The notes below the pieces were generated by a model. It did not search any database. It had not been told where the DNA came from and saw nothing but the letters and a program-made list of their open reading frames with translations. The translations under genes were made by a program, and so were the position numbers. Shown here one piece after another: positions 10,119-19,800 of a DNA stretch of 64,000 nt (positions are counted from its first letter, which is position 1; the number at the start of each line of letters is the position of its first letter). The DNA is from Bacteroidia bacterium. GTDB taxonomy: Bacteria > Bacteroidota > Bacteroidia > Bacteroidales > Paludibacteraceae. Location: the NCBI GenBank assembly GCA_009930305.1, contig RZYM01000009.1, positions 1 through 64,000 of the forward strand, written 5' to 3'.

Positions 10119-11324
10119 ATGGCGGGTAAAGTAATTATAATAGGTGCAGGAGGCGTTGGCACAGTAGTTGTACACAAAGTAGCACAAAATGCAGATGTGT
10201 TCACAGATATTATGTTAGCAAGCAGAACAAAATCTAAATGTGATGCAATAGCTAAAGATATCAAGAAAAGATATGGAGTTAATATTAAAACAGCTGCTGT
10301 AGATGCAGATGATGTTCCTGAATTAACCTCATTACTTAAAGAATTTAAACCTGAATTGCTTATAAATGTTGCTTTGCCATACCAAGATCTGCATATTATG
10401 GATGCTTGCTTGGCGGCAGGAGTTAACTATTTAGATACGGCTAATTATGAACCATTAGACGAAGCTCATTTTGAATATAGTTGGCAATGGGCATATCATG
10501 AAAGATTTAAAAAAGCAGGCTTAACAGCAATATTAGGTTGCGGCTTTGACCCTGGACAAACAGGTGTATACACGGCATATGCAGCTAAACATCATTTTGA
10601 CGAAATTCAATATTTGGATATAGTCGATTGTAATGCAGGGAATCATCATAAAGCTTTTGCAACAAATTTCAATCCTGAAATAAACATCCGCGAAATTACC
10701 CAAAAAGGTAGATTCTATGAAAAAGGTAAATGGGTTGAAACTGGTTCACTCGAATTGCATCAGCCAATTACATATCCGGAAATAGGTCCAAAAGAATCAT
10801 ACATATTGTATCACGAAGAGTTGGAAAGTTTAGTAAAAAATTTCCCATCAATAAAAAGAGCTCGTTTTTGGATGACATTCGGACAAGAATATCTAACACA
10901 TTTACGTGTAATTCAAGATATTGGGATGGCTCGTATAGATGAAATTGATTACAATGGTGTAAAGATAGTTCCAATCCAATTCTTAAAAGCTGTATTACCA
11001 AATCCTCAGGATTTAGGCGAAAACTATACAGGATGGACATCTATAGGATGCAGAATAAAAGGAATTAAAGACGGGAAAGAAAAAACGTATTATATATACA
11101 ATAATTGTAGCCACGAAGCAGCCTACAAAGAAACAGGAACGCAAGGTGTAAGTTACACTACAGGTGTCCCGGCAATGACTGGTGCTTATATGTTTATGAC
11201 AGGGAAGTGGTCTGGTGCCGGTGTATATAATGTAGAACAATTTGATCCCGATCCTTTTATGGAAAAAGTTGCACAGAGCGGTCTACCTTGGCATGAAATT
11301 ATTAATTCTGATTTGGAATTATAA
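10119..11324 (+). CDS. Carboxynorspermidine/carboxyspermidine dehydrogenase (saccharopine dehydrogenase family)
   Basis: 401 residues. The N-terminal Rossmann motif GAGGVG (residues 9-14) binds NADPH, and the fold is of the saccharopine dehydrogenase (Lys1-like) type (LLKEFKPELLINVALPYQDL, GCGFDPG). This family joins aspartate semialdehyde to a diamine by reductive condensation. The immediate downstream gene, 5 bp away, is the matching decarboxylase NspC, which is what identifies this as carboxy(nor)spermidine synthase rather than a lysine pathway enzyme. In gut Bacteroides the pair converts putrescine to spermidine via carboxyspermidine; in Vibrio it makes norspermidine from diaminopropane. 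The substrate here cannot be decided from sequence alone. Cytoplasmic. Confidence 0.9.
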   Translation: MAGKVIIIGAGGVGTVVVHKVAQNADVFTDIMLASRTKSKCDAIAKDIKKRYGVNIKTAAVDADDVPELTSLLKEFKPELLINVALPYQDLHIMDACLAAGVNYLDTANYEPLDEAHFEYSWQWAYHERFKKAGLTAILGCGFDPGQTGVYTAYAAKHHFDEIQYLDIVDCNAGNHHKAFATNFNPEINIREITQKGRFYEKGKWVETGSLELHQPITYPEIGPKESYILYHEELESLVKNFPSIKRARFWMTFGQEYLTHLRVIQDIGMARIDEIDYNGVKIVPIQFLKAVLPNPQDLGENYTGWTSIGCRIKGIKDGKEKTYYIYNNCSHEAAYKETGTQGVSYTTGVPAMTGAYMFMTGKWSGAGVYNVEQFDPDPFMEKVAQSGLPWHEIINSDLEL

Positions 11325-11329
11325 CATAA

Positions 11330-12463
11330 ATGTTAGATTATTCTCAAATACCTTCTCCATGCTATGTTATTGATGAGTTGCTGTTTCGGCGCAACTTAGA
11401 ACTTATTCGTTCTGTAAAAGAACGTTCAGGTGCAGACATAATATTAGCATTTAAAGCATTTGCTTTGTGGCGTACATTTAACATTGTACGCGAATACATA
11501 CCATATTCAACAGCAAGTTCATTGTCTGAGGCATGCTTGGCATATGAAGAAATGGGTTCAAAAGCACATACTTATGCACCTGTTTATAAAGAAGAAGAAT
11601 TCGATACTATAGCCAATTATAGTAGTCATATTACCTTTAACTCTTTAAGTCAGTTTGAACGTTATTATCAGAAAGCAAAATCCAAAGGCGTTTCTTGTGG
11701 TTTGCGTATAAATCCTGAATATTCTGATGTTGAGACATTATTGTATAATCCATGTGAAATAGGTTCTCGTTTAGGAGTTACTTCCGATTTGTTGGGTGAT
11801 TCCTTGCCTGAAGGTCTTGATGGATTCCATTTTCATACTTTATGTGAGTCTAATTCTTACGATCTAGAAAAGACATTAGTTGCAGTAGAGTCTCGTTTTG
11901 GAAAATATTTACCCTCGCTAAAATGGCTTAATATGGGCGGTGGTCATTTGATGACAAAAGATGGATATGATGTAAACCATTTAATTGAATTACTTAAGCA
12001 ATTTAAAAACAAGTATCCTAATTTACGATTGATACTAGAACCTGGTAGTGCTTTTGCATGGCGTACCGGAGTATTGGTATCTACAGTTCAAGATATTGTA
12101 GAAAATCATGGCATCAAAACAGCAATGTTAGATGTATCTTTTGCTTGCCACATGCCGGATTGTTTGGAAATGCCATATAAGCCGTCTATAGTTGGCGCTA
12201 CAGATGCTGTTGATGGGAAACCGACATATCGCATGGGAGGTAATAGTTGCTTATCTGGCGATTATATTGGAGACTGGTCTTTTGATAAAGAGTTGTCTGT
12301 TGGCGATAAAATAGTATTTGAGGATATGATACATTATACAATAGTTAAAACCACTATGTTTAACGGAGTTTCGCATCCATCAATCGGTTTATTTACGGCA
12401 GATAATAAATTCGTATTGCTAAAAACATTTTGTTATGACGATTATAAAAATCGCATGTCATAA
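11330..12463 (+). CDS. nspC: Carboxynorspermidine/carboxyspermidine decarboxylase
   Basis: 377 residues, a PLP-dependent decarboxylase of the alanine racemase/ornithine decarboxylase fold type III. The likely PLP lysine is Lys42 in the segment LAFKAFALW. Other family features are LRINPE, the glycine-rich phosphate-binding region MGGGHLM, LILEPGSAF, and the C-terminal catalytic region DVSFACHMPDCLEMPY. It removes the carboxyl group of carboxy(nor)spermidine to give spermidine or norspermidine. It is the second gene of a two-gene operon with the dehydrogenase. The 230 bases after it, up to the tRNA cluster, hold no gene that I can see. Confidence 0.92.
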   Translation: MLDYSQIPSPCYVIDELLFRRNLELIRSVKERSGADIILAFKAFALWRTFNIVREYIPYSTASSLSEACLAYEEMGSKAHTYAPVYKEEEFDTIANYSSHITFNSLSQFERYYQKAKSKGVSCGLRINPEYSDVETLLYNPCEIGSRLGVTSDLLGDSLPEGLDGFHFHTLCESNSYDLEKTLVAVESRFGKYLPSLKWLNMGGGHLMTKDGYDVNHLIELLKQFKNKYPNLRLILEPGSAFAWRTGVLVSTVQDIVENHGIKTAMLDVSFACHMPDCLEMPYKPSIVGATDAVDGKPTYRMGGNSCLSGDYIGDWSFDKELSVGDKIVFEDMIHYTIVKTTMFNGVSHPSIGLFTADNKFVLLKTFCYDDYKNRMS

Positions 12464-12626
12464 TATCGCTTGTTACTATCCCCACTTTTTCAATATATTT
12501 ATCTAGTTAAATGTGATTAGATAAAGAATACATAAATTTTGTAGGTGAATTATGTAGAATTATTAATTATAGGGGAAAAATAACCACTATAAATTCGAAT
12601 CTGTGATTACTTTTTTTATTGTTTTT

Positions 12627-12658
12627 CTTGCATAATATAAAAAATGCGTTTATCTTTG
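12627..12658 (+). promoter_or_regulatory. Promoter of the tRNA cluster
   Basis: A -7 element TATCTTTG at 12651-12658 matches the Bacteroidota consensus TAnnTTTG exactly. A CTTG at 12627-12630 serves as the -33 element with a 20-bp spacer. Expected transcription start is about 12662, some 32 bases before tRNA-Gly. Confidence 0.75.
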
Positions 12659-12693
12659 CACCGCAATTGACGGAGAGGGGTAATGATCATAAT

Positions 12694-12766
<73 letters not shown>

Positions 12767-12832
12767 CTCGGAAAAAAGAAGGTTAGGGTTGTAAAGTTAA
12801 TTTACATAAGACCTAAAATCCAATTGAAATAG

Positions 12833-12862
12833 AAAGAGGCGTCCGTTTAGGATGCCTCTTTT
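12833..12862 (+). terminator. Hairpin between tRNA-Gly and tRNA-Leu, possible terminator
   Basis: AAAGAGGCGTCC (12833-12844) pairs with GGATGCCTCTTT (12850-12861) around a 5-nt loop, with one G-T pair. Only a short T run follows (four T within and after the stem), so it may be a weak terminator, an attenuator or a processing signal. It lies 8 bases before tRNA-Leu(CAG), for which I find no separate -7 element. Confidence 0.5.
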
Positions 12863-12870
12863 GGTTAGAT

Positions 12871-12954
12871 GCCCAAATGGCGGAATTGGTAGACGCGCTA
12901 GTTTCAGGTACTAGTAATCGAAAGGTCGTGCAGGTTCGAGTCCTGTTTTGGGCA
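12871..12954 (+). tRNA. tRNA-Leu (anticodon CAG)
   Basis: 84-nt class II tRNA with a long variable arm. Acceptor GCCCAAA pairs with TTTGGGC, anticodon stem CTAGT/ACTAG encloses TTCAGGT (anticodon CAG), T arm GCAGG-TTCGAGT-CCTGT, discriminator A. CCA is not encoded. Confidence 0.97.
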
Positions 12955-12963
12955 CCCTTCTAC

Positions 12964-13047
12964 GCATAGGTGGTGAAATTGGTATACACGCTACTTTGAG
13001 GGGGTAGTACCGGCAACGGTGTGTGAGTTCGAGTCTCATCCTATGCA
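12964..13047 (+). tRNA. tRNA-Leu (anticodon GAG)
   Basis: 84-nt class II tRNA. Acceptor GCATAGG pairs with CCTATGC, anticodon stem CTACT/GGTAG encloses TTGAGGG (anticodon GAG), T arm GTGAG-TTCGAGT-CTCAT, discriminator A. It begins 9 bases after the previous tRNA-Leu, so the two are probably cut from one transcript. CCA is not encoded. Confidence 0.97.
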
Positions 13048-13062
13048 CAAAAAAAATCTATA

Positions 13063-13857
13063 ATGAAATTTTGTAGTTTTGCTAGCGGAAGTGATGGTAA
13101 TTGTTATTATATAGGCACAGATACATGCGGAATTTTAATTGATGCAGGCATCAGTGTAAAGACAATAAAAAAAAATCTAAAGCAATTAGGCATATCGCTT
13201 TCTTCAATATATGCAGTATTTGTTACCCATGATCATTACGATCATATAGCTTCTGTCGGGACCCTAGGCGAAGTCTATAATATTCCAATATATTCTACTC
13301 AAGCAATTCTAGAAGGTATAAATCGCTGTTACAAAGTAAGTGATAAGTTATATCAGAGTAAGCATACCCAAGAATTAGGTACAACAGTAAATATTGCAAA
13401 TATTTCAATTACATCTTTTCATGTTAATCATGATTCAACTCAATGTGTTGGTTATTATATCGAATCAGAGGGCAATAGCCTTGTTATTGCTACAGATTTA
13501 GGATATATTAACGACGAAGCAATTCCCTTCTTGCTAAAGTCAAATAATATAGTTATAGAAGCAAATTATGATGAAGAAATGCTTTTGGAAGGTTCCTATC
13601 CATTGTTTCTTAAAAAACGAATATTGGGCAATTGTGGACATTTAGCAAATCATATTACTGCGCGTTTTTTGGCAGAAAATCATCAAAATCATTGGAAACA
13701 TATTTTCTTTTGCCATTTAAGTAAAGAAAATAATTCGGCAGATGCAGTCTTGAGGATGTTATCTAAGCAATACGAGACTTGCGGAATAAAATTGGAAGAA
13801 CGTCCCGAATTAACTATATTACCCCGTACTACTCCGATAGATTTATGCATAATATAA
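13063..13857 (+). CDS. MBL-fold metallo-hydrolase, YycJ/WalJ-like
   Basis: 264 residues with the metallo-beta-lactamase metal-binding motif THDHYDH at residues 55-61 and a typical start, MKFCSFASGSDGNCYYI, of the YycJ/WalJ-like subgroup. Further likely metal ligands are a DLGY aspartate and a conserved NCGHLAN histidine. The family contains nucleases and other two-metal hydrolases; in Firmicutes YycJ has been linked to DNA repair and cell-wall signalling, but the substrate in Bacteroidota is not known. The gene begins only 15 bases after tRNA-Leu(GAG), so it may be read from the tRNA promoter, though it could also have its own unseen one. Confidence 0.85.
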   Translation: MKFCSFASGSDGNCYYIGTDTCGILIDAGISVKTIKKNLKQLGISLSSIYAVFVTHDHYDHIASVGTLGEVYNIPIYSTQAILEGINRCYKVSDKLYQSKHTQELGTTVNIANISITSFHVNHDSTQCVGYYIESEGNSLVIATDLGYINDEAIPFLLKSNNIVIEANYDEEMLLEGSYPLFLKKRILGNCGHLANHITARFLAENHQNHWKHIFFCHLSKENNSADAVLRMLSKQYETCGIKLEERPELTILPRTTPIDLCII

Positions 13858-13928
13858 CATCAAAAATGCATAAAATTGCAATTAAGAGTGTACTTCAGTA
13901 CTAGATATTGAATAAATTTCCACTTTTC

Positions 13929-13960
13929 TTTGCAAAGAATGATTTTTTTTATTACTTTTG
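13929..13960 (+). promoter_or_regulatory. Promoter of korAB
   Basis: TTTG at 13929-13932 (-33), a 20-bp spacer, then TACTTTTG at 13953-13960 (-7, exact TAnnTTTG). The expected transcription start near 13964 lies downstream of an in-frame ATG at 13908, which shows that the real korA start is the ATG at 13983. Confidence 0.8.
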
Positions 13961-13982
13961 TGTCGTTTTAAAAGAAAAGAAG

Positions 13983-15836
13983 ATGAGTGAAAATACGAAA
14001 ATCAAAACATTAGATCAGGTTGTAGTTCGTTTTTCTGGAGACTCTGGCGACGGAATGCAATTAGCGGGAAATATTTTTTCTACTATTTCTGCGACAGTAG
14101 GGAATGGAATAAGTACATTTCCTGATTATCCGGCAGACATTCGTGCCCCGCAGGGAACTTTGACAGGGGTTTCAGGCTTTCAAGTTCATATCGGAGCAAG
14201 TAAGGTATTAACTCCCGGTGATAAATGTGATGTTTTGGTTGCAATGAATCCAGCAGCTCTTAAAACACAATATAAGTTTTGTACTACATCAACTGTAATT
14301 ATTATAGATAGCGATTCATTCAAAGAAAATGATTTAAAGAAAGCTTTATTTACGACTTTAGATCCTTTTGAAGAATTAGGTATCAAAAATGAAGTAGTTT
14401 CAGCTCCAATCGCAGAAATATGTAAAGAGGCATTGAAGGATTCAGGTTTGGATTTTAAATCAATTATTCGTTCCAAAAACATGTTTGCCCTAGGTTTAGT
14501 TTGCTGGCTTTTTGACAGAAAAATATCATTGGCAGAAGACATGTTACGTGTGAAATTTGCAAAGAAACCAGAAATCGCAGATGCAAATATAAAAGTTTTG
14601 AATGCAGGTTATGATTATGGTCATAATACTCATGCATCTACAACAACAACTTATCGTATTGAAAGTACAGGTACAAAAGAAAAGGGTTTATACATGGATA
14701 TCGATGGTAATAAAGCTACATCTTATGGTTTTATTGCAGCTGCTGAAAAGGCAGGTTTAAAATTGTATTTAGGTTCATATCCTATAACTCCCGCAACAGA
14801 CGTTTTACATGAATTATCAAAACACAAATCACTAGGTGTTGTTACAGTACAAGCAGAGGATGAAATTGCCGGTTGTGCATCAGCAGTAGGTGCTGCTTTC
14901 GCTGGTGCCTTAGCAGTAACATCAACATCAGGCCCTGGAGTTTGCTTAAAGAGTGAGGCAATGAACCTTGCTGTTATGACAGAATTGCCATTAGTGGTAT
15001 TAAATGTGCAACGTGGTGGCCCTTCAACAGGTTTGCCAACTAAATCAGAACAAACAGATTTACTACAGGCTTTATATGGCAGAAACGGTGAAAGTCCAAT
15101 GCCTGTAATCGCAGCAGCCTCGCCTACTGATTGTTTTGATGCAGCATTTTCAGCAGCTAAGATAGCTTTAGAGCACATGACACCGGTTGTTTTATTAACT
15201 GATGGGTTTATCGCAAATGGATCATCAGCATGGAAATTACCTGATCTATCAAAATATCCTGAAATAAAACCACCTTATGCTACTCCTGATATGGAAGGCA
15301 AATGGACTCCATTCAAACGTAACGAAGAAACAGGCGTGCGTTATTGGGCATTACCTGGAACAAAAGGATTTATGCATAGAATTGGCGGTTTAGAGAAAAG
15401 CAATGAAACAGGTGTAATTTCAACAGAACCTGAAAATCACGATTTGATGACACATTTACGTCAAGCAAAAGTTGATAAAATTGCTAATAGTATTCCTTTG
15501 CAAGAAATTGAAGGTAATCCTGATGCAGATTTGCTAGTTGTTGGTTTCGGTGGAACATACGGACATCTTTCTGATGCTGTAGCTAAAATGAATAAGAATG
15601 GTAAAAAAGTTGCATTGGCACACTTTAAATATATAAATCCACTACCTAAAAATACAGAATCTTTGTTACGTAAATATAAGAAAGTAGTAGTGGCAGAGCA
15701 AAATTTAGGTCAATTGGCTGCATATCTTCGAATTAAAATTGAGGGTATACATTTCTATCAGTTTAATCAAGTAAAGGGACAGCCATTTGTTACGTCAGAA
15801 CTTGTATCTGAATTTACTAAAATTATGGAGGAATAA
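13983..15836 (+). CDS. korA: 2-oxoacid:ferredoxin oxidoreductase, fused gamma-alpha subunit
   Basis: 617 residues. The first part (VVRFSGDSGDGMQLAGNIF) is the gamma domain, and from about residue 230 follows the alpha (pyrimidine-binding) domain with GSYPITPATDVLHEL, VQAEDEIAG and TSTSGPGV. The length and domain order match the fused KorA type common in Bacteroidota. With KorB it oxidatively decarboxylates a 2-oxoacid, probably 2-oxoglutarate, with CoA and ferredoxin, or runs in reverse in anaerobes. I place the start at 13983 because the promoter lies between it and the upstream ATG, and because MSENTKIKT is a normal start for the family. Its stop is 2 bases before korB. Confidence 0.93.
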   Translation: MSENTKIKTLDQVVVRFSGDSGDGMQLAGNIFSTISATVGNGISTFPDYPADIRAPQGTLTGVSGFQVHIGASKVLTPGDKCDVLVAMNPAALKTQYKFCTTSTVIIIDSDSFKENDLKKALFTTLDPFEELGIKNEVVSAPIAEICKEALKDSGLDFKSIIRSKNMFALGLVCWLFDRKISLAEDMLRVKFAKKPEIADANIKVLNAGYDYGHNTHASTTTTYRIESTGTKEKGLYMDIDGNKATSYGFIAAAEKAGLKLYLGSYPITPATDVLHELSKHKSLGVVTVQAEDEIAGCASAVGAAFAGALAVTSTSGPGVCLKSEAMNLAVMTELPLVVLNVQRGGPSTGLPTKSEQTDLLQALYGRNGESPMPVIAAASPTDCFDAAFSAAKIALEHMTPVVLLTDGFIANGSSAWKLPDLSKYPEIKPPYATPDMEGKWTPFKRNEETGVRYWALPGTKGFMHRIGGLEKSNETGVISTEPENHDLMTHLRQAKVDKIANSIPLQEIEGNPDADLLVVGFGGTYGHLSDAVAKMNKNGKKVALAHFKYINPLPKNTESLLRKYKKVVVAEQNLGQLAAYLRIKIEGIHFYQFNQVKGQPFVTSELVSEFTKIMEE

Positions 15837-15838
15837 TC

Positions 15839-16849
15839 ATGGATAATATAGAATATACAGCAAAAGATTATAAGATAGGACAACCACGTTGGTGTCCGGG
15901 ATGCGGTGACCATGCTTTTTTGGCATCATTGCATAAAGCAATGGCAGAATTAGGTGTACCACCTCACGAAATAGCTGTTATTTCGGGTATTGGTTGTTCT
16001 TCTCGTTTGCCTTATTATATGAATACTTATGGTATGCATACAATACACGGGCGTGCAGCAGCTGTTGCAACCGGTGTAAAAATTGCAAATCCGAATTTAA
16101 CTGTATGGCAAATATCCGGTGACGGAGATGGCTTGGCTATTGGCGGTAACCATTTTATTCACGCTGTTCGTAGAAATATTGACTTAAATATGGTTCTACT
16201 GAATAATAAAATTTATGGTTTAACTAAAGGTCAATATTCACCAACTTCAGAAAGAGGTTTTGTGAGTAAATCATCACCTTATGGAACTATTGAGGATCCT
16301 TTCCATCCGGCTGAACTTTGTTTTGGTGCGCGTGGACGTTTTTTTGCAAGATGCGTTGCAGTTGATGCTGCCGGTTGTGTTGAAGTATTGACTTCAGCAG
16401 CAAAATATAAAGGCGCATCTGTTGTTGAAGTTTTACAAAACTGTATAATTTTCAATAACGGAACATATGATTCAGTTGCAACTGCGCAAGCTCGTGCAAA
16501 AAATGCAATTTATTTGGAGCATGGCAAACCAATGTTGTTTGGTGAAAATAAAGAATTTGGTCTAATGCAAGAAGGTTTCGGATTGAAAGTCGTAAAATTA
16601 GGTGAGAACGGAATTACAGAAAAAGATATTCTTGTACATGATGCACATTGTGAGGATAATACCTTGCAATTAAAATTAGCATCAATGGAAGGTCCTGATT
16701 TTCCAATTGCACTAGGTGTTATTCGTAATGTAGAAGCTCCTACATATAACGATTCAGTTTATTCTCAAATTGAAGATGTTAAGAGTAAAAAACATTATCG
16801 TAATTTTAATGAGTTATTGCTTACCAATGATACATGGGAAGTAAAATAA
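15839..16849 (+). CDS. korB: 2-oxoacid:ferredoxin oxidoreductase, beta subunit
   Basis: 336 residues. N-terminal CPGCGDH (Cys19 and Cys22) begins the iron-sulfur/TPP region, and the thiamine diphosphate motif is seen as SGDGDGLAIGGNH with LLNNKIYGLTKGQ downstream. This subunit binds TPP and, in the beta type lacking a ferredoxin domain, works with the fused gamma-alpha subunit upstream. No separate delta ferredoxin subunit is encoded beside it. Probable substrate 2-oxoglutarate, by similarity to KorB; other 2-oxoacids cannot be excluded. A hairpin terminator for the transcript lies just inside the end of the convergent tamB gene. Confidence 0.93.
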   Translation: MDNIEYTAKDYKIGQPRWCPGCGDHAFLASLHKAMAELGVPPHEIAVISGIGCSSRLPYYMNTYGMHTIHGRAAAVATGVKIANPNLTVWQISGDGDGLAIGGNHFIHAVRRNIDLNMVLLNNKIYGLTKGQYSPTSERGFVSKSSPYGTIEDPFHPAELCFGARGRFFARCVAVDAAGCVEVLTSAAKYKGASVVEVLQNCIIFNNGTYDSVATAQARAKNAIYLEHGKPMLFGENKEFGLMQEGFGLKVVKLGENGITEKDILVHDAHCEDNTLQLKLASMEGPDFPIALGVIRNVEAPTYNDSVYSQIEDVKSKKHYRNFNELLLTNDTWEVK

Positions 16850-16869
16850 TTAAAAAGTAATTGATTTAA

Positions 16870-19800
16870 TTATTTATTTGATTTTCGAGCTGCTTTTTCG
16901 GCAGCTCGTTTTTCTTTTTCCTGCTGTTTGCGTGCCTTTTCTTCTTCCACAAAAATCTTGTGTCTGCGCTTACGGTCTTCTCTTAATGCTTTTCTGTTAG
17001 CTTTTTCTTTAGCATTAATTGTTTTTTCTTTCTCTTTACGTTGTTTTTCTACAGCTTTTTCATCCGGAGTCTTTTTGCTAAAGACATCTTTATAGTATTT
17101 AAAAAGATTATTCCATGTATCGAAGTCTTCACGATACATAATACCTAATCCTTGAGTATAAAGTGCAGTTGAATAAATCTTATCATTTGTATGATTATAA
17201 GCCTTTAGTCTTACTCGTCCTGATCTATTTAATTTGTATTCAACATCAAAGTCTCCGATAAAATCATTTAAGCCATATTGTGTACGATATCCGACATTGC
17301 CATTTATCAATAATCTGTTATCGAATAAATTAGTTGATATATTGACTTCAAAAGATCTATTGTTAGTTGCATCTTTTGAATCTTCTTGATAGTTCAATCC
17401 TAAATTTACATCGTCACTAATTTGTGAAATCCAATAGTTTAATTGGCTTGAAAGTGTAGCGGTAGCAAATGATGCAGCCAGAGCATTGCCTGAAGTTGTT
17501 TTAGTTACTTGTGGATTATAAAATTTACCCATAAGCAATAAAAATACCATTTGTTGACTCATCAATTCTTCAGTATTAATAGTAGATTTCACTCTTCTCT
17601 GAACTTCATCGTCTGCGTATGGCAAATTAATATCAAATTTAACACGCGGTTCTAATATTTGACCTGATATATTAGCAATACAATTTACTTTTACAGTTCT
17701 ATTTTTAATATCAGCCAACATACTCTCTTCTAGTAAGTCAGTTAGTGATGCTGATGTTTGATACATTGCATTAATATCCATAATGCCATTCATTGGATTT
17801 CCATCAAACGATATACCGCTGTTTTCTCCTACTTCAAACTTTTTGCGAATAGCTCCTTGCATAGAAAAATTGTATTCACCTTTTGTAATATCATATTTGC
17901 CATACAATTTTACATTTGCATTATTGTCTATATTAACCTTGAGGTTTCCTTGTCCTCTAGCTTTTATTATGTCGCCGGTGTGACTATCAAATATTATTTG
18001 TGCTTCTACATCGGGAGTTGCTTCAATTGCTATATCAACGTTAATTTTAGTTGTAGGAGCAATATTCATTCGTCTGCGTTTTCTTCTTTCTTCTGCAGAT
18101 CTCTTTTTGTTGTCATTCCTATTTACGAATGTAATAAATTGATTATCAGCTGCTGTTGTGTAATTATTAACAGGAACTGCAAAATAGCTATTCTTTTCAG
18201 GTTTAGCCTTTACCATAATGTCAACTTTATTCATGTCGCCATCTATTACTGCTCCACCGGTTGCATATATTGTACCATAAAAATCAGGCATATCCTTTTC
18301 TGTGGTACGTAATACAAGTGCATTTTCAACTTCAAGTTCTATTTTATACTTGAAGTTATTAAATAATTTATGAGTAACAAGTCCATTTACGTGTACAGTA
18401 TTTCCTTGTTCATCATACATAGTTATATTTTTCAATATAAAACGATCCTTTCGTATGTGAATGGAATCAGAAAAATGAAATTTTGTCTTCAAGAAATCAA
18501 TAGACAGCATAGCATCCTGAACATATGCATCTCCCCATAATTCAATGCTTTTAAACCCACCGCCAACATATAGTTTTCCGCGTGCAGTACCAGCCATATC
18601 ATTTGCAAATGATACTAAATATGGTTTTATGAAATTTAATTTCAGATTGTTTATATCAATATCCAGTAGCATTTCTTGTCTTACAGGTGCTACAAATCCA
18701 TGTACATACGAGGTGTCACCCATACTGTTCAGTACCTCACCATATAAATCAATTTGTTCTTTTTCGTAGTTAAAACTCGCTTTCGCAGAAACATCGCCTA
18801 AAGGATAATTATTTAATCCGAATTGTTTTGCCGTTACATTAGCATTTAAAATTGGTTTTTTGAGTGCTTCTCCTATCGAAACAGAGCCACTTACTATACC
18901 TAATAGTTTAATGTCAGGCATATAAAAGACCTCACTTATGTATGATAAGTCTATGTCTTTAAGGTCAACTTGTATTATTTTACTATTGTCCTCTTTGTTT
19001 GCAGAACCATTAATTCGTAAATACTGATTTGAACTTTCAAAATCTATATTGTTAACTATTAACGATTTCTCATCGTACAAAATTTTGCCTTCTTTTACTT
19101 GCCATAGTGAATCGCTAAGAATCATTTCGGAAGGGTGTATTGTACATTCAAGATTTAAGAGCGCATCTTTTGTTTTCGGCTCTTTAAACAATACATCAAA
19201 TCCTAATTCTCCTGAAAAATCTTTTTCAACGGAATTTAGCCAATCAAATTTCATGTATAAATCATTATTATCCAAATAAGCAGAAAAAGCAAGATCGGTA
19301 GTGTCTAATTTAGTTTGCAAGGTTGTTTCCAAACGCAACTGAATCTTATCTTGCAAGTTATGTATATGTAGTGAAACAGAATCCATACTCTTATTACCCC
19401 AAAAGATATTATTCGTAAAGGCTGTTAGTTCTATTGCATTATCAAAGTCGCTGAATTTTCCTCTTATATAAGTCGTATCTTCAATATAAATGTCCTTGGC
19501 AAATACGTATGATAATTCTGAAATAGGAGATATGTCTAAACTAAAATTAAAATCGTTTGATGGTTGTTTGCGTTTTAATATTATTGGTTTGTATGTTGTT
19601 AATTCTTCCGTTAGTAAATACTGCAAATTAGCTCCTAATGTTGAAAATGTATACTTACCTTCCAAAGATGCTCTTATAGGTTCGGATGTGATTGTGATGC
19701 GTTGTATATCGTTTTCTTTCGTTGCTCTTATGACAAGATTATTCATATTGTATGATTCATTATCGTTGAACAATGACAATGAATCAATGCTTATATATCC

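Noticed and set aside
13908-13982. Upstream in-frame ATG for korA
   Set aside because: A full -33/-7 promoter lies between this ATG and 13983, so the ATG would not be transcribed.
14723-15178. 151-codon open frame antisense to korA
   Set aside because: Lies entirely against a well-conserved gene and has the Ala/Ser-rich composition expected from its reverse frame.
17758-18312. 184-codon open frame on the plus strand inside tamB
   Set aside because: Cys/Ile/Phe/Tyr-rich translation typical of antisense to an AT-rich gene; no family resemblance and no promoter.
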